A stretch of 64,000 bases of DNA from Salmo trutta. Lineage: Eukaryota > Chordata > Actinopteri > Salmoniformes > Salmonidae. Below, piece after piece: positions 23,414 through 32,410 of this stretch; the first letter of the stretch is position 1, and each line of letters begins with the position of its first letter. The notes beneath the pieces were generated by a model. That model made no database searches. It was not told where the DNA came from and saw only the letters and a program-made list of their open reading frames with translations. The translations under genes were made by a program, and so were the position numbers. The stretch covers positions 35,603,609 through 35,667,608 of the forward strand of contig NC_042961.1 of the NCBI RefSeq assembly GCF_901001165.1, written 5' to 3'.

Positions 23414-24930
23414 TATCCATGCCTTGCAAAAGTATTCATCTCCCTTGGCGTTTTACTTTTTGTTGAATTACAACCTGTAATTTAAACTGATTTTTATTTG
23501 GGTTTCATGTAATGGACATACATAAAATAGCCCAAATTGGTGAAGTGAAATGAAAAAATTACTTCTTTCAAAACATAATTTTTTTTAACGAAAAGTGATG
23601 CGTGCAGATGTATTCACCCCCTTTGCTATGAAGCCCTTAAATAAGATCTGGTGCAACCAATTACCTTCAGAAGTCACATAAATGAGTTAAATAAAGTCCA
23701 CCTGTGTGCAATCTAAGTGTCACATGATCTGTCACATGATCTCAGTATATATACACCTGTTCTGAAAGGCCCCAGAGTCTGTAACACCACTAAGCAAGGG
23801 GTACCACCACCAAGCAAGCGGCACCATGATGCCCAATGAGCTCTCCACACAGGTCAGGGACAAAGTTGTGGAGAAGTACAGATCAGGGTTGGGTAATAAA
23901 AAAATATGATATTTTGAACATCCCACGGACCACCATTAAACCCATTATTAAAAAATGGAAAGAATATGGCACCACAACAAACCTGCCAAGAGAGGGCCGC
24001 CCACACAAACTCACGGACCAGGCAAGGAGGGCATTAATCAGAGAGGCAACAAAGAGACCAAGGATAACCCTGAAGGAGCTGCAAAGCTCCACAAAGAAAA
24101 AAAATAAGCAAACACGTTTGGTGTTCGGCAAAAGGTGTGTCGGAGACTCCCCAAACATATGAAAGAAGGTACTCGGGTCAGATGAGACTAAAATTGAGCT
24201 TTTTGGCCATCAAGGAAAATGTTTGGCTCAAACACCTCCCATCACCCTGAGAACACCATCCCCATAGTGAAGCATGGTGGTGGCAGCATCATGCTGTGGG
24301 GATGTTTTTAATCGGCAGGGACTGGGAAACTGGTCGCATTGAAGTAATGATGGATGGCGTTAAATACAGGGAAATTATTGAGGGAAACCTGTTTCAGTCT
24401 TCAAGAGATTTGAGAATGGAACGGAGGTTTACCTTCCAGCAGGACAATGGCCCTAAGCATACTGCTGAAGCAACACTCGAGTGGTTTAGGGGAAACATTT
24501 AGATGTCTTGGAATGGCCTAGCCAAAGCCCAGACCTCAATCCAATTGAGAATCTGTGGTATGACTTAAAGATTGCTGTACACCAGCGGAACCCATCCATT
24601 CTTCTTGAAAGAGCTGGAGCAGTTTTGCCTTGAAGAATGGGCAGAAATACCAGTGGTTAGATGTGCCAAGCTTATAGAGACATACCCCAAGAGACTTGCA
24701 GCTGTAATTGCTGCAAAAGGTGGCTCTACAAAGTATTGACTCGTTGAATAGTATTATTTTTTGTCTTATTTCTTGTTTGTTTCACGAGAGAAAATATTTT
24801 GCATCTTCAGTGGTAGGCATGTGTGTAAATGAAATGATACAAACCCGCCAAAAATCAATTTCAATTCCAGGTTGTAAGAAAACAAAATAGGAAAAATGCC
24901 AAAGGGGGTGAATACTTTTGTAAGGCACTG
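23414..24930 (+). mobile_element. Tc1-like transposon, nearly full length
   Basis: Left end GCCTTGCAAAAGTATTCATC; right end is its inverted partner GTGAATACTTTTGTAAGGCA up to 24,930, followed by TA. The transposase pseudogene between is internally deleted. Confidence 0.85.
23828..24740 (+). pseudogene. Tc1 transposase, internally deleted
   Basis: The N-terminal DNA-binding part is readable at 23,836-24,100: IPRTTIKPIIKKWKEYGTT, then REGRPHKLTDQARRALIREA (the GRP hinge plus second HTH). The middle, normally about 100 residues, is missing near 24,100-24,110. The catalytic core includes a VLRSDETKIELFGH-equivalent stretch near 24,180 (first Asp), HGGGSIMLWG near 24,275 and FQQDNGPKHTA at 24,434-24,466 (second Asp), then NPIENLW near 24,540. 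Frameshifts occur near 24,310 and 24,500. Confidence 0.8.
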
Positions 24931-25043
24931 TAGACTACCTCTGTGTGTTTAGGTCCACAGTACGGTATGTTTATAGAATAAATGTGTGTGTTTATGTATG
25001 TGTCAAGTAAGTTGTTTCGTGTGTGTCTGTATGTGTCCGTCCA

Positions 25044-25119
<76 letters not shown>

Positions 25120-25768
25120 GTATTTGTGTGAATACATAGCGTGCTGGGCCTAATTTCAGACAGCTCTCGCCTCTTTCTAGTTGATCGATAAAACACACTC
25201 ACTCCATGTTTTTAGATTAAAGCACCGCTCCACACCTAACTCTCCACTCTGGTTTTGGGGAGATACACTATTGTGTTTATTGATTAGAGATTAAGAAAGA
25301 GATGGAGAGAGACAGACAGAGAGAGAAATTACATTTTAATTGGTTGTATAGCATGGACCCATGGATTTCACAGTCCATTTCAAGTAGCAAATATTTTTTT
25401 AACCAAGTGTGAAACTTATATATACTAAATAAAGCAGGGTAGTCAAACTAATTTTGCCCAGGGGCCACATTCGGCCACAATGAAAATGTGTTATATTTCC
25501 TCTCCTTAAAATTGTTGCAAATGGAATTTCCGTTGCTCCCTGACTGTCTAGCCTTCATTTCGTTTTTTATTAGCGAGCTCAACGCAGTCAAGAAACTATA
25601 TGAATGTAGGTCCATTATGTCATTTTCTTCCCCTTTTTAAAGTGGGCAGAGAAAAGAAAGAAAGAAGATTCAATTTTAATAGATTCATTGCTTCAGTTAA
25701 TGCATTTCTTTAATAAAAAGACAGGTGATGCTGATAATACTGATATCGTCGTCGGGGCAGAGGTCATG
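24931..25768. other. Unassigned sequence with GT microsatellite
   Basis: (GT)n at 25,046-25,116. The rest has no recognisable feature. Confidence 0.4.
25046..25116. repeat. (GT)n microsatellite
   Basis: About 71 bases of uninterrupted dinucleotide repeat. Confidence 0.95.
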
Positions 25769-26043
25769 TACAGTACCTTCAGAAAGTATTCACACCCCTT
25801 GGCGTTTTCCACATTTTGTTGTGTTACAGCCTGAATTTTAAATGGATGAAGAAAAAATTTAATCACCGGCCTACACATGTCAAAGTGGAATTATATTGTT
25901 CCAAATGTTTACAAATTAATAGAAAATGGAAATCTGAAATGAGTCAATAAACTTGAGTCAAGTATTCAACCCCTTTGTTACGGCAAGCCTAAATAAGTCT
26001 AGAGAAAAATGTTGCTTAACAAGTAACATAAAAAGTTACGTGT
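25769..26043 (+). repeat. Tc1 terminal fragment
   Basis: Starts TACAGTACCTTCAGAAAGTA and continues as a Tc1 left end for about 270 bases, then is truncated close to the next Tc1 copy. Confidence 0.7.
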
Positions 26044-26149
26044 TTTTTTGTATGACAACCTCATCTACAGTGCATTTAGATGGTATTCTGACCCCGTGAC
26101 TTTTTCCATATTTTGTTATGTTACAGCCTTATTCTAAAATGAATTAAAT

Positions 26150-26606
26150 TGTCACGGTTGTCGTCGGTGAATGACGACCAAAATGCAGCAGGTACGTGTA
26201 TGCTCATTTTGAGATTTATTAACTTTCCAAAATGAATACAAAATAACAAACCACGAGAATGCATGAACAACCAACAAACAGTCTGGCAAAGCCTAGGGCT
26301 GAACACAGAACAATCACCCACAAATCCCAAACACAAACACACCCTACTATATGAGACTCTCAATCAAAGGCAGATAGACAACACCTGCCTTCAACTGAGA
26401 GTCCCAACCCCAATTAACCAAACATAGACATACATTCACTAGACTCCCCATAGAAATACCTAAACATAAACCAACACCCGGAATTACTAAAACAAACACC
26501 CTTTTAACAAAACACACCACCCTGAACCACATAAAACAAATACCCTCTGTCACGCCCTGACCAAACTACAAAACAATTAACCTTATATACTGGCCAGGAC
26601 GTGACA
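26150..26606 (-). repeat. 3' LTR of element A
   Basis: 457 bases, TGTCACGG...GGACGTGACA. A stem-loop spans about 26,350-26,405. Confidence 0.85.
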
Positions 26607-26809
26607 GTACCCCCCCCTTAAAGGTGCTACCCCGGAAGCACCTTAACAAAAAAAAAAAAAAAATACCCCCAAACAATACCCAAAAGAAAATTTCCCCCTT
26701 ACTAAAGGGAGGGAAAGGAGGGTGGCTGCCGTCAACGACGGCACTGTGCTACACCCCCCCTCCCCAACCCACCTATTTTTTGGAGGTGGCTCCGGCTCAG
26801 GCCGTTCCA

Positions 26810-27425
26810 GGCTGTCTGGGCAGTCTGGCAGCTCGGGACAGTCTGGGCAGTCTGGCAACTCGGGACAGTCTGGGCAGTCTGGCAACTCGGGACAGTCTGG
26901 GCAGTCTGGCAACTCGGGACAGTCTGGGCAGTCTGGCAACTCGGGACAGTCTGGCAACTCGGGACAGTCTGGGCAGTTTGGCCACTCCGGCAGGTCAGGG
27001 CAGTCTGGCCACTCCGGCAGGTCAGGGCAGTCTGGCCACTCCGGCAGGTCAGGGCAGTCTGGCCACTCCGGCAGTTCAGGGCAGTCTGGCCACTCCGGCA
27101 GTTCAGGGCAGTCTGGCCACTCCGGCAGTTCAGGGCAGTCTGGCCACTCCGGCAGGTCAGGGCAGTCTGGCCACTCCGGCAGGTCAGGGCAGTCTGGCCA
27201 CTCCGGCAGTCTGGCCACTCCGGCGACTGTTGACTGACGGGCAGCTCCGACGACTGTTGACTGACGGGCAGCTCCGACGACTGTTGACTGACGGCAGCTC
27301 TGACGACTGTTGACTGGCGGGCAGCTCCGACGACTGTTGACTGGCGGGCAGCTCCGACGACTGTTGACTGGCGGGCAGCTCCGACGACTGTTGACTGGCG
27401 GGCAGCTCCGACGACTGTTGACTGG
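26810..27425 (-). repeat. Three consecutive 27-bp tandem arrays in element A
   Basis: Array 1 (about 26,810-26,975) has units like CAGTCTGGCAACTCGGGA; array 2 (about 26,980-27,215) like CAGTCTGGCCACTCCGGCAG; array 3 (about 27,216-27,425) like CAGCTCCGACGACTGTTGAC. Arrays 1 and 2 are related; array 3 is unrelated in sequence but has the same 27-base period. One unit near 27,290 is a base short, which shifts the reading frame. Confidence 0.9.
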
Positions 27426-28242
27426 CGAGGCTGGGTTTACGCACTTGCCGTTTAGTGCGGGGAGCGGGAACAGGACGAGTCGGACTGGGTGGACGCACTT
27501 CCGGGTCCGCACGAGAGACAGGAGCTGGAAACCCAGGGCTATGGAGGCGCACAGCCGGTCTAGATCTTACCTCCTGCACAACCCGCCTTGGCTGGATGGA
27601 ACTAGTAGCCCTGTACGAGCGGAGTGCTCGTACAGGGCAGACTGGGCTGTGCAGGGGCCTGATGGTAGCCGTGCGTAGAGCGGGAGTTGGGTAGCCTGGT
27701 CCTCGGAGGCGTACCGGCGACCAGATGCGCTGCGCAGGCATCCTCCTACCAGGCTGGATGCCCGCTCTAGCACGGCACCTGCGAGGGGCTGGAATAACTC
27801 GCACCGGACTGTGCGTGCGTATGGGTGAGATAGTGCGCTTCTCAGCAAAACATGGCGCTCCCCACCTCATACGCTCCTCCATATAACCACGGGTAGCTGG
27901 CTTCCGGCTCTTCCTTCGCCTAGCCAAACTACCCGTGTGCCCCCCCCAAAAAAATTCTTGGGGGTGCCTCTCGTGCTTCTCCCTCAGCGCGTCTCTGGCC
28001 TCGTACCACCGCCTCTCTGCCTTGGCTGCTTCTATTTCCCACTGCGGGCGGCGATACTCCCCAGCCTGATGCCAAGGTCCGGCCCCGTCCAGAACTTCCT
28101 CCCAAGTCCACTTCTCCCGCCAGTCCAACTCGAACGCCGTCTGCTCCTTCCTCTGCTGCTTGGTCCTTTGGTGGTGGGTGATTCTGTCACGGTTGTCGTC
28201 GGTGAATGAGGACCAAAATGCAGCAGGTACGTGTATGCTCAT
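27184..28242 (-). CDS. Element A Pro/Arg-rich repeat protein, start inside the LTR
   Basis: Function unknown. The start chosen is the ATG at 28,242-28,240, in the U5 part of the upstream LTR just past its AATAAA; the frame is open further upstream to 28,398 but that part is other LTR sequence. The roughly 352-residue product starts MSIHVPAAFWSSFTDDN, then has a Trp/charged block with WTWEEVLDGAGPW (about residues 41-53), a basic block (ARRRKSRKP), several SPVR/HSPVR repeats, CRARAGIQPGR, RPVPAPRTK, and a C-terminal 9-residue repeat ASQQSSELP followed by SVNSRRSCP after a frame-shifting unit. The same order of motifs occurs in element B. No Gag zinc knuckle is seen. It may be a relict Gag-like protein or a lineage-specific ORF; translation is unproven. 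Confidence 0.5.
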   Translation of the reverse strand: MSIHVPAAFWSSFTDDNRDRITHHQRTKQQRKEQTAFELDWREKWTWEEVLDGAGPWHQAGEYRRPQWEIEAAKAERRWYEARDALREKHERHPQEFFWGGHTGSLARRRKSRKPATRGYMEERMRWGAPCFAEKRTISPIRTHSPVRVIPAPRRCRARAGIQPGRRMPAQRIWSPVRLRGPGYPTPALRTATIRPLHSPVCPVRALRSYRATSSIQPRRVVQEVRSRPAVRLHSPGFPAPVSRADPEVRPPSPTRPVPAPRTKRQVRKPSLASQQSSELPASQQSSELPASQQSSELPASQQSSELPASQQSSELPSVNSRRSCPSVNSRRSCPSVNSRRSGQTAGVARLP

Positions 28243-28487
28243 TTTGAGATTTATTAACTTTCCAAAATGAATACAAAATAACAAACCACGAGAATGCACG
28301 AACAACCAACAAACAGTCTGGCAAAGGCTAGGGCTGAACACAGAACAATCACCCACAAATCCCAAACACAAACACACCCTACTATATGAGACTCTCAATT
28401 AAAGGCAGATAGACAACACCTGCCTTCAACTGAGAGTCCCAACCCCAATTAACCAAACATAGACATACATTCACTAGACTCCCCATA
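28185..28487 (-). repeat. 5' LTR of element A, inner part
   Basis: First 303 bases (plus-strand order) of the second 457-base LTR; continues at 30,958-31,111 beyond element B. It carries an AATAAA on the minus strand (28,255-28,250) and the ORF start. Confidence 0.85.
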
Positions 28488-28840
28488 TGTAACGTTTGTC
28501 GTCGGGAGACGAGGAAGCGGACCAAAACGCAGCTGGGAGCGAATACATGTTTATTTAACACACTAGAATTAAACATGTACACAAACTCAAGGAAAAACTG
28601 CCAATACGTTACGTGCTCAAATAACGAGACAACAACCCACAAACATCGTGGGGGAAAAGGAACTTAAATGTGATTCCCAATCAGACTTCACAAGCGACAG
28701 CTGTCTGATTGGGAAATCACCCCCGAGCCCAACATAGAAATAAAACACAAAGAAAGGCTATAACCAAAACATAGAAAATAAAGCATAGAAATGCCACACC
28801 CTGACCAAAATAGCAGAGTTCACCTGGTCAGGGCGTGACA
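28488..28840 (-). repeat. 3' LTR of element B
   Basis: 353 bases, TGTAACGTTTG...GGGCGTGACA, with a stem-loop at about 28,671-28,722 pairing GTGATTCCCAATCAGAC with GTCTGATTGGGAAATCAC. Confidence 0.9.
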
Positions 28841-28890
28841 GTACCCCCCCTCCAACGGTGCGTACTCCCGGCGCACCAAACTAAAGTCTA

Positions 28891-30660
28891 TTAGGGGGGG
28901 GACCCGGGTGGGCGCCTCACCCTCGGTGGAGGCTCTGGCCCCGGGCGTGTTTCTCCCCCTGCCTCCACCCTAGCCCTACCCCTCTGGCCCGGACTGGACC
29001 ACTGTGGAGCGGCATGCTCAGGCTCCGGAGCGGAGCCGTCGACCGGAACATGATTGGGCACCGGTGGACCAGACACGGGCCGTGCCGGACTGTGGACACG
29101 CACCGTGGGCTTGGTGCGGGGAACAGGAACGGGCCGGACAGGACTGTGGACACGCACCGTGGGCTTGGTGCGGGGAACAGGGACGGGCCGGACAGGACTG
29201 TGGACACGCACCGTGGGCTTGGTGCGGGGAACAGGGACGGGCCAGACAGGACTGTGGACACGCACCGTGGGCTTGGTGCGGGGAACAGGGACGGGCCGGA
29301 CAGGACTGTGGACACGCACCGTGGGCTTGGTGCGGGGAACAGGGATGGGCCGGACAGGACTGGGGACACGCACCACTAACCTGGTGCGGGGAGCAGGGAC
29401 GGGCCGGACAGGACTGGGGACACGCACCACTAACCTGGTGCGGGGAGCAGGGACGGGCCGGGCCGGACTGGGGACACGCACCACTAACCTGGTGCGGGGA
29501 GCAGGGACGGGCCGGACAGGACTGGGGACACGTACCACTAACCTGGTGCGGGGAGCAGGGACGGGCCGGACAGGACTGGGGACACGCACCACTAACCTGG
29601 TGCGGGGAGCAGGGACGGGCCGGACAGGACTGGGGACACGCACCACTGACTTGGTGCGGGGAGCAGGGACGGGCCGGACCGGACTGGGGACACGCACCAC
29701 TGACTTGGTGCGGGGAGCAGGGACGGGCCAGACAGGACTGGGGACACGCACCACTAACCTGGTGCGGGGAGCAGGGACGGGCCGGACAGGACTGGGGACA
29801 CGCACCACTAACCTGGTGCGGGGAGCAGGGACGGGCCAGACAGGACTGTGAACACGTACTGGTGACCTGAAGCGTGGAGCCGGTTTAGCCACTCGTCCTG
29901 GCTGGATGCCCATCCTAGCACGGCATGTGCTGGGCATGTCCACCGGACGCACTGGGCTGTGCGGGCGCACTGGCGACACAGCGCGCAACTCTGCATACCA
30001 TGGCTTGGTGCGGGGAGCAGGGACGGGCCGGACAGGACTGGGGACACGCACCGTGGGCTTGGTGCGGGGAACAGGAACGGGCCAGACAGGACTGTGAACA
30101 CGCACTGGTGACCTGAAGCGTGGAGCCGGTTTAGCCACTCGTCCTGGCTGGATGCCCATCCTAGCACGGCATGTGCTGGGCATGTCCACCGGACGCACCG
30201 GGCTGTGCGGGCGCACTGGCGACACAGCGCGCAACTCAGCATACCATGGCTCCTCCTCCAGATCTTCCCTCTGCAGGTCCTCAATCAAACGCCTCATCTC
30301 CTTCTCTTCCTCCGCCGTCATCCCCCACGAGAGCAGTGGTCTGGGCTCTTCCTCTGCCCTTCCGGACCACCCCATTAGCCCCCCCCCCAAATTTTCTTGG
30401 GGCTGTTTTCCGGGCCTCCTCGACCGCCGCCTGCGACTCCGTCTACCGGCTGGCTTTTCCTCCTCGACCTGGGAGTCCGTCCGCCAGGGTCCTTTCCCCA
30501 ACATGATCTCCTCCCAGGTCCAGAACTCCTTTCCCTCGCGAGCCCATCTCTCGCGCTCCTTTTCCTCCCGCTGCTTGGTCCTGGTTCGGTGGGTTGTTCT
30601 GTAACGTTTGTCGTCGGGAGACGAGAAAGCGGACCAAAACGCAGCTGGGAGCGAATACAT
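28891..30660 (-). CDS. Element B Pro/Arg-rich repeat protein (589 residues), start inside the LTR
   Basis: Function unknown. The ATG at 30,660-30,658 lies in the 5' LTR, one base past the AATAAA (30,667-30,662), so it would be near the 5' end of any LTR-promoted RNA. Order of features: MYSLPAAFWSAFSSPDD; a charged segment with EFWTWEEIMLGKGPW (about residues 46-60); a basic run RRSRRRRSRRPGK; an acidic helix-like stretch EEEKEMRRLIEDLQRE; SPVRPHSPVRP; CRARMGIQPGR; then about fourteen 18-residue repeats of the form VRVPSPVRPVPAPRTK; and a Pro/Gly-rich tail. An 82-residue block holding CRARMGIQPGR is duplicated in frame. The unbroken frame over 1.77 kb in a young element supports coding, but low-complexity repeats can stay open by chance. 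No zinc knuckle, protease or RT motif. Confidence 0.55.
   Translation of the reverse strand: MYSLPAAFWSAFSSPDDKRYRTTHRTRTKQREEKERERWAREGKEFWTWEEIMLGKGPWRTDSQVEEEKPAGRRSRRRRSRRPGKQPQENLGGGLMGWSGRAEEEPRPLLSWGMTAEEEKEMRRLIEDLQREDLEEEPWYAELRAVSPVRPHSPVRPVDMPSTCRARMGIQPGRVAKPAPRFRSPVRVHSPVWPVPVPRTKPTVRVPSPVRPVPAPRTKPWYAELRAVSPVRPHSPVRPVDMPSTCRARMGIQPGRVAKPAPRFRSPVRVHSPVWPVPAPRTRLVVRVPSPVRPVPAPRTRLVVRVPSPVWPVPAPRTKSVVRVPSPVRPVPAPRTKSVVRVPSPVRPVPAPRTRLVVRVPSPVRPVPAPRTRLVVRVPSPVRPVPAPRTRLVVRVPSPARPVPAPRTRLVVRVPSPVRPVPAPRTRLVVRVPSPVRPIPVPRTKPTVRVHSPVRPVPVPRTKPTVRVHSPVWPVPVPRTKPTVRVHSPVRPVPVPRTKPTVRVHSPVRPVPVPRTKPTVRVHSPARPVSGPPVPNHVPVDGSAPEPEHAAPQWSSPGQRGRARVEAGGETRPGPEPPPRVRRPPGSPP
29070..29850 (-). 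repeat. 54-bp tandem array in element B
   Basis: About 14 units containing CACGCACC and TGGTGCGGGGA; one subtype (GTGGGCTTGGTG) at the left and another (ACTAACCTGGTG) in the rest. The period is exactly 18 codons, twice the 27-base period of element A. Confidence 0.9.
29851..30250 (-). repeat. 246-bp tandem duplication in element B
   Basis: The block from 29,851 recurs from 30,097 with a few differences (GTACTGG/GCACTGG). The offset of 246 bases keeps the frame and copies the CRARMGIQPGR block. Confidence 0.85.
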
Positions 30661-30952
30661 GTTTATTTAACACACTAGAATTAAACATGTACACAAACTC
30701 AAGGAAAAACTGCCAATACGTTACGTGCTCAAATAACGAGACAACAACCCACAAACATCGTGGGGGAAAAGGAACTTAAATGTGATTCCCAATCAGACTT
30801 CACAAGCGACAGCTGTCTGATTGGGAAATCACCCCCGAGCCCAACATAGAAATAAAACACAAAGAAAGGCTATAACCAAAACATAGAAAATAAAGCATAG
30901 AAATGCCACACCCTGACCAAAATAGCAGAGTTCACCTGGTCAGGGCGTGACA
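30600..30952 (-). repeat. 5' LTR of element B
   Basis: 353 bases, nearly identical to the LTR at 28,488. Holds the AATAAA and ORF start. Confidence 0.9.
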
Positions 30953-31393
30953 CCATAGAAATACCTAAACATAAACCAACACCCGGAATTACTAAAACAA
31001 ACACCCTTTTAACAAAACACACCACCCTGAACCACATAAAACAAATACCCTCTGTCACGCCCTGACCAAACTACAAAACAATTAACCTTATATACTGGCC
31101 AGGACGTGACATAAATCATTTTCCCTCTCATCAATCTACACACCATACCCCATAATGACAAACCGAAAATAAAAAAATGTGTGTGTACAAATTTCAAAAA
31201 AAATATAAACAGAAATACCTTAAGTATTCAGACCCTTTGCTATGAGAAGCGAAATTGAGCTCTGATCATCCTTGATATGTTTCTACAACTTGATTGGAGT
31301 CCACCTGTGGTGGTGACATGATTTGGAAAGGCACACACCTGTCTATATAAGGTCCCACAGTTGACAGTGCATGTCAGAGCAAAAACCAAGCCA

Positions 31394-32314
31394 TGAGGTC
31401 GAAGGAATTGTACGCAGAGCTCCGAGACATGATTGTGTTGTGGCACAGATGTGGGGAAGGGTAGCAAAACATTACTGCATTATTGAAGGTCCTCCAGAAC
31501 ACAGTTGCCTCCATCATTCTTAAATGGAAGAAGTTTTGAACCACAAAGACTCTTCCTAGAGCTGGCTGCCCAGCCAAACTGAGCAATCGGGGGAGAAGGG
31601 CCTTGGTCAGGGAGGTGACCAAGAACCCGATGGACAGTGACAGAGCTCCAGAGTTCTTCTGTGGAGATGGGAGAAACTTCCAGAAGGACAACCATCTCTG
31701 CAGCACTCCACCAATCAGGCCTTTATGGTAGAGTGGCCAAGCGGAAGCCACTCCTCAGCAAAAGGCACATGACAGCCAGCTTGGAGTTGCCAAAAGACAC
31801 CTAAATGACTCTCAGACCATGAGAAACAAGATTCTTTGGTCTGACGAAACCAAGATTGAACTCTCTGGCCTGAATTCCAAGCGTCACATCTGTAGGAAAC
31901 CTGGCACCAGGGACTGTGAGACTAGTCAGGATAGAGGGAAAGATGAATGGAGCAAAGTACAGAGAGATCCTTGATGAAAACCTGCTCCAGAGCGCTCAGG
32001 ACCTTAGACTGGGGCGAAGGTTCACCTTCCAACAGGACAACGACCCGAAGCGCACAGACAAGACAACACAGAAGTGGCTTCGGGACAAGTCTCTGAACGT
32101 CCTTGAGTGGCCCAGCCAGAGCCCGGACAAACATCTCTGGAGACCTGAAAATAGCTGTGCAGCGACACTCCTCATCCAACCTGACAGAGCTTGAGAGGAT
32201 CTGCAGAGAAGAATGGGAGAAACTCCCCAAATACAGGTGTGCCAAGTTTATAGTGTCATACCCAAGAAGGCTTGATGTTGTAGTTTCTGCCAAAGTTGCT
32301 TCAACAAAGTACTG
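31394..32314 (+). pseudogene. Tc1 transposase, broken
   Basis: Plus-strand transposase remnant of the Tc1 copy that hosts elements A and B. It opens with MRSKELYAELRDMIVLWHRC-like sequence (HTH 1) near 31,394, a GCPAKLSNRG hinge near 31,565, the WSDETKIELSG equivalent near 31,840 (first Asp), REILDENLLQSAQDLRLGRRFTFQQDNDPKRT in frame at 31,966-32,060 (second Asp), and the WPSQSPD motif near 32,108. Frameshifts near 31,900 and 32,130 and altered residues make it inactive. Confidence 0.8.
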
Positions 32315-32410
32315 AGTAAAGGGTCTGAAAACGTATGTAAACGTGATATTTCTTTTTTTTACTTTTAATACATTTGCAAAACATTCTAAAGACCTGTTTT
32401 TGCTTTCTCT

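Larger units (their letters stand above)
28488..30952 (-). mobile_element. LTR element B: complete, pol-less, inserted in element A's LTR
   Basis: Flanked by CCATA at 28,483-28,487 and 30,953-30,957. The two 353-base LTRs (28,488-28,840 and 30,600-30,952) differ at one position by eye (near 28,514/30,626), indicating a very recent insertion. The internal region is 1,759 bases and is almost entirely one open frame. The purine tract GGAGGGGGGGTAC lies next to the 3' LTR in minus orientation. No pol domains. Confidence 0.9.
26150..31111 (-). mobile_element. LTR element A: complete, pol-less, with nested element B in its LTR
   Basis: Flanked by TAAAT at 26,145-26,149 and 31,112-31,116. LTRs are 457 bases each: 26,150-26,606, and 28,185-28,487 plus 30,958-31,111 once element B and its target duplication are removed. 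The two LTRs differ at about four positions by eye. The internal region is only 1,578 bases (26,607-28,184). In minus orientation a purine tract, AAGGGGGGGGTAC, directly precedes the 3' LTR. There is no protease, reverse transcriptase, RNase H or integrase, so it must have been mobilised in trans. Size and lack of pol fit a LARD/TRIM-like element with an ORF. Confidence 0.85.
26066..32410 (+). mobile_element. Tc1-like transposon hosting the nested LTR elements
   Basis: The left terminal part is 26,066-26,149; the copy resumes at 31,112 with its duplicated TAAAT and runs through a transposase pseudogene to about 32,410, where the right terminal repeat is truncated. Everything from 26,150 to 31,111 is a later insertion. 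Confidence 0.8.

Noticed and set aside
26150..26606. DNA transposon with TGTCACG/CGTGACA inverted ends instead of an LTR
   Set aside because: Direct 457-base repeats flank an internal region with a polypurine tract, and all copies have 5-bp duplications, which fits an LTR element better.
26722..27237. Plus-strand Gly/Ser-rich ORF (SGQSGHSG-type repeats), silk- or fibroin-like
   Set aside because: It is the opposite-strand reading of the 27-bp arrays in element A; the minus frame agrees with the LTR orientation and with element B.
29070..29850. CRISPR-like regular repeat array
   Set aside because: Units are contiguous with no unique spacers, and the DNA is vertebrate.
29004..29870. Plus-strand ORF of 288 residues through the 54-bp array
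   Set aside because: Shadow of the minus-strand repeat protein; a period divisible by three keeps several frames open.
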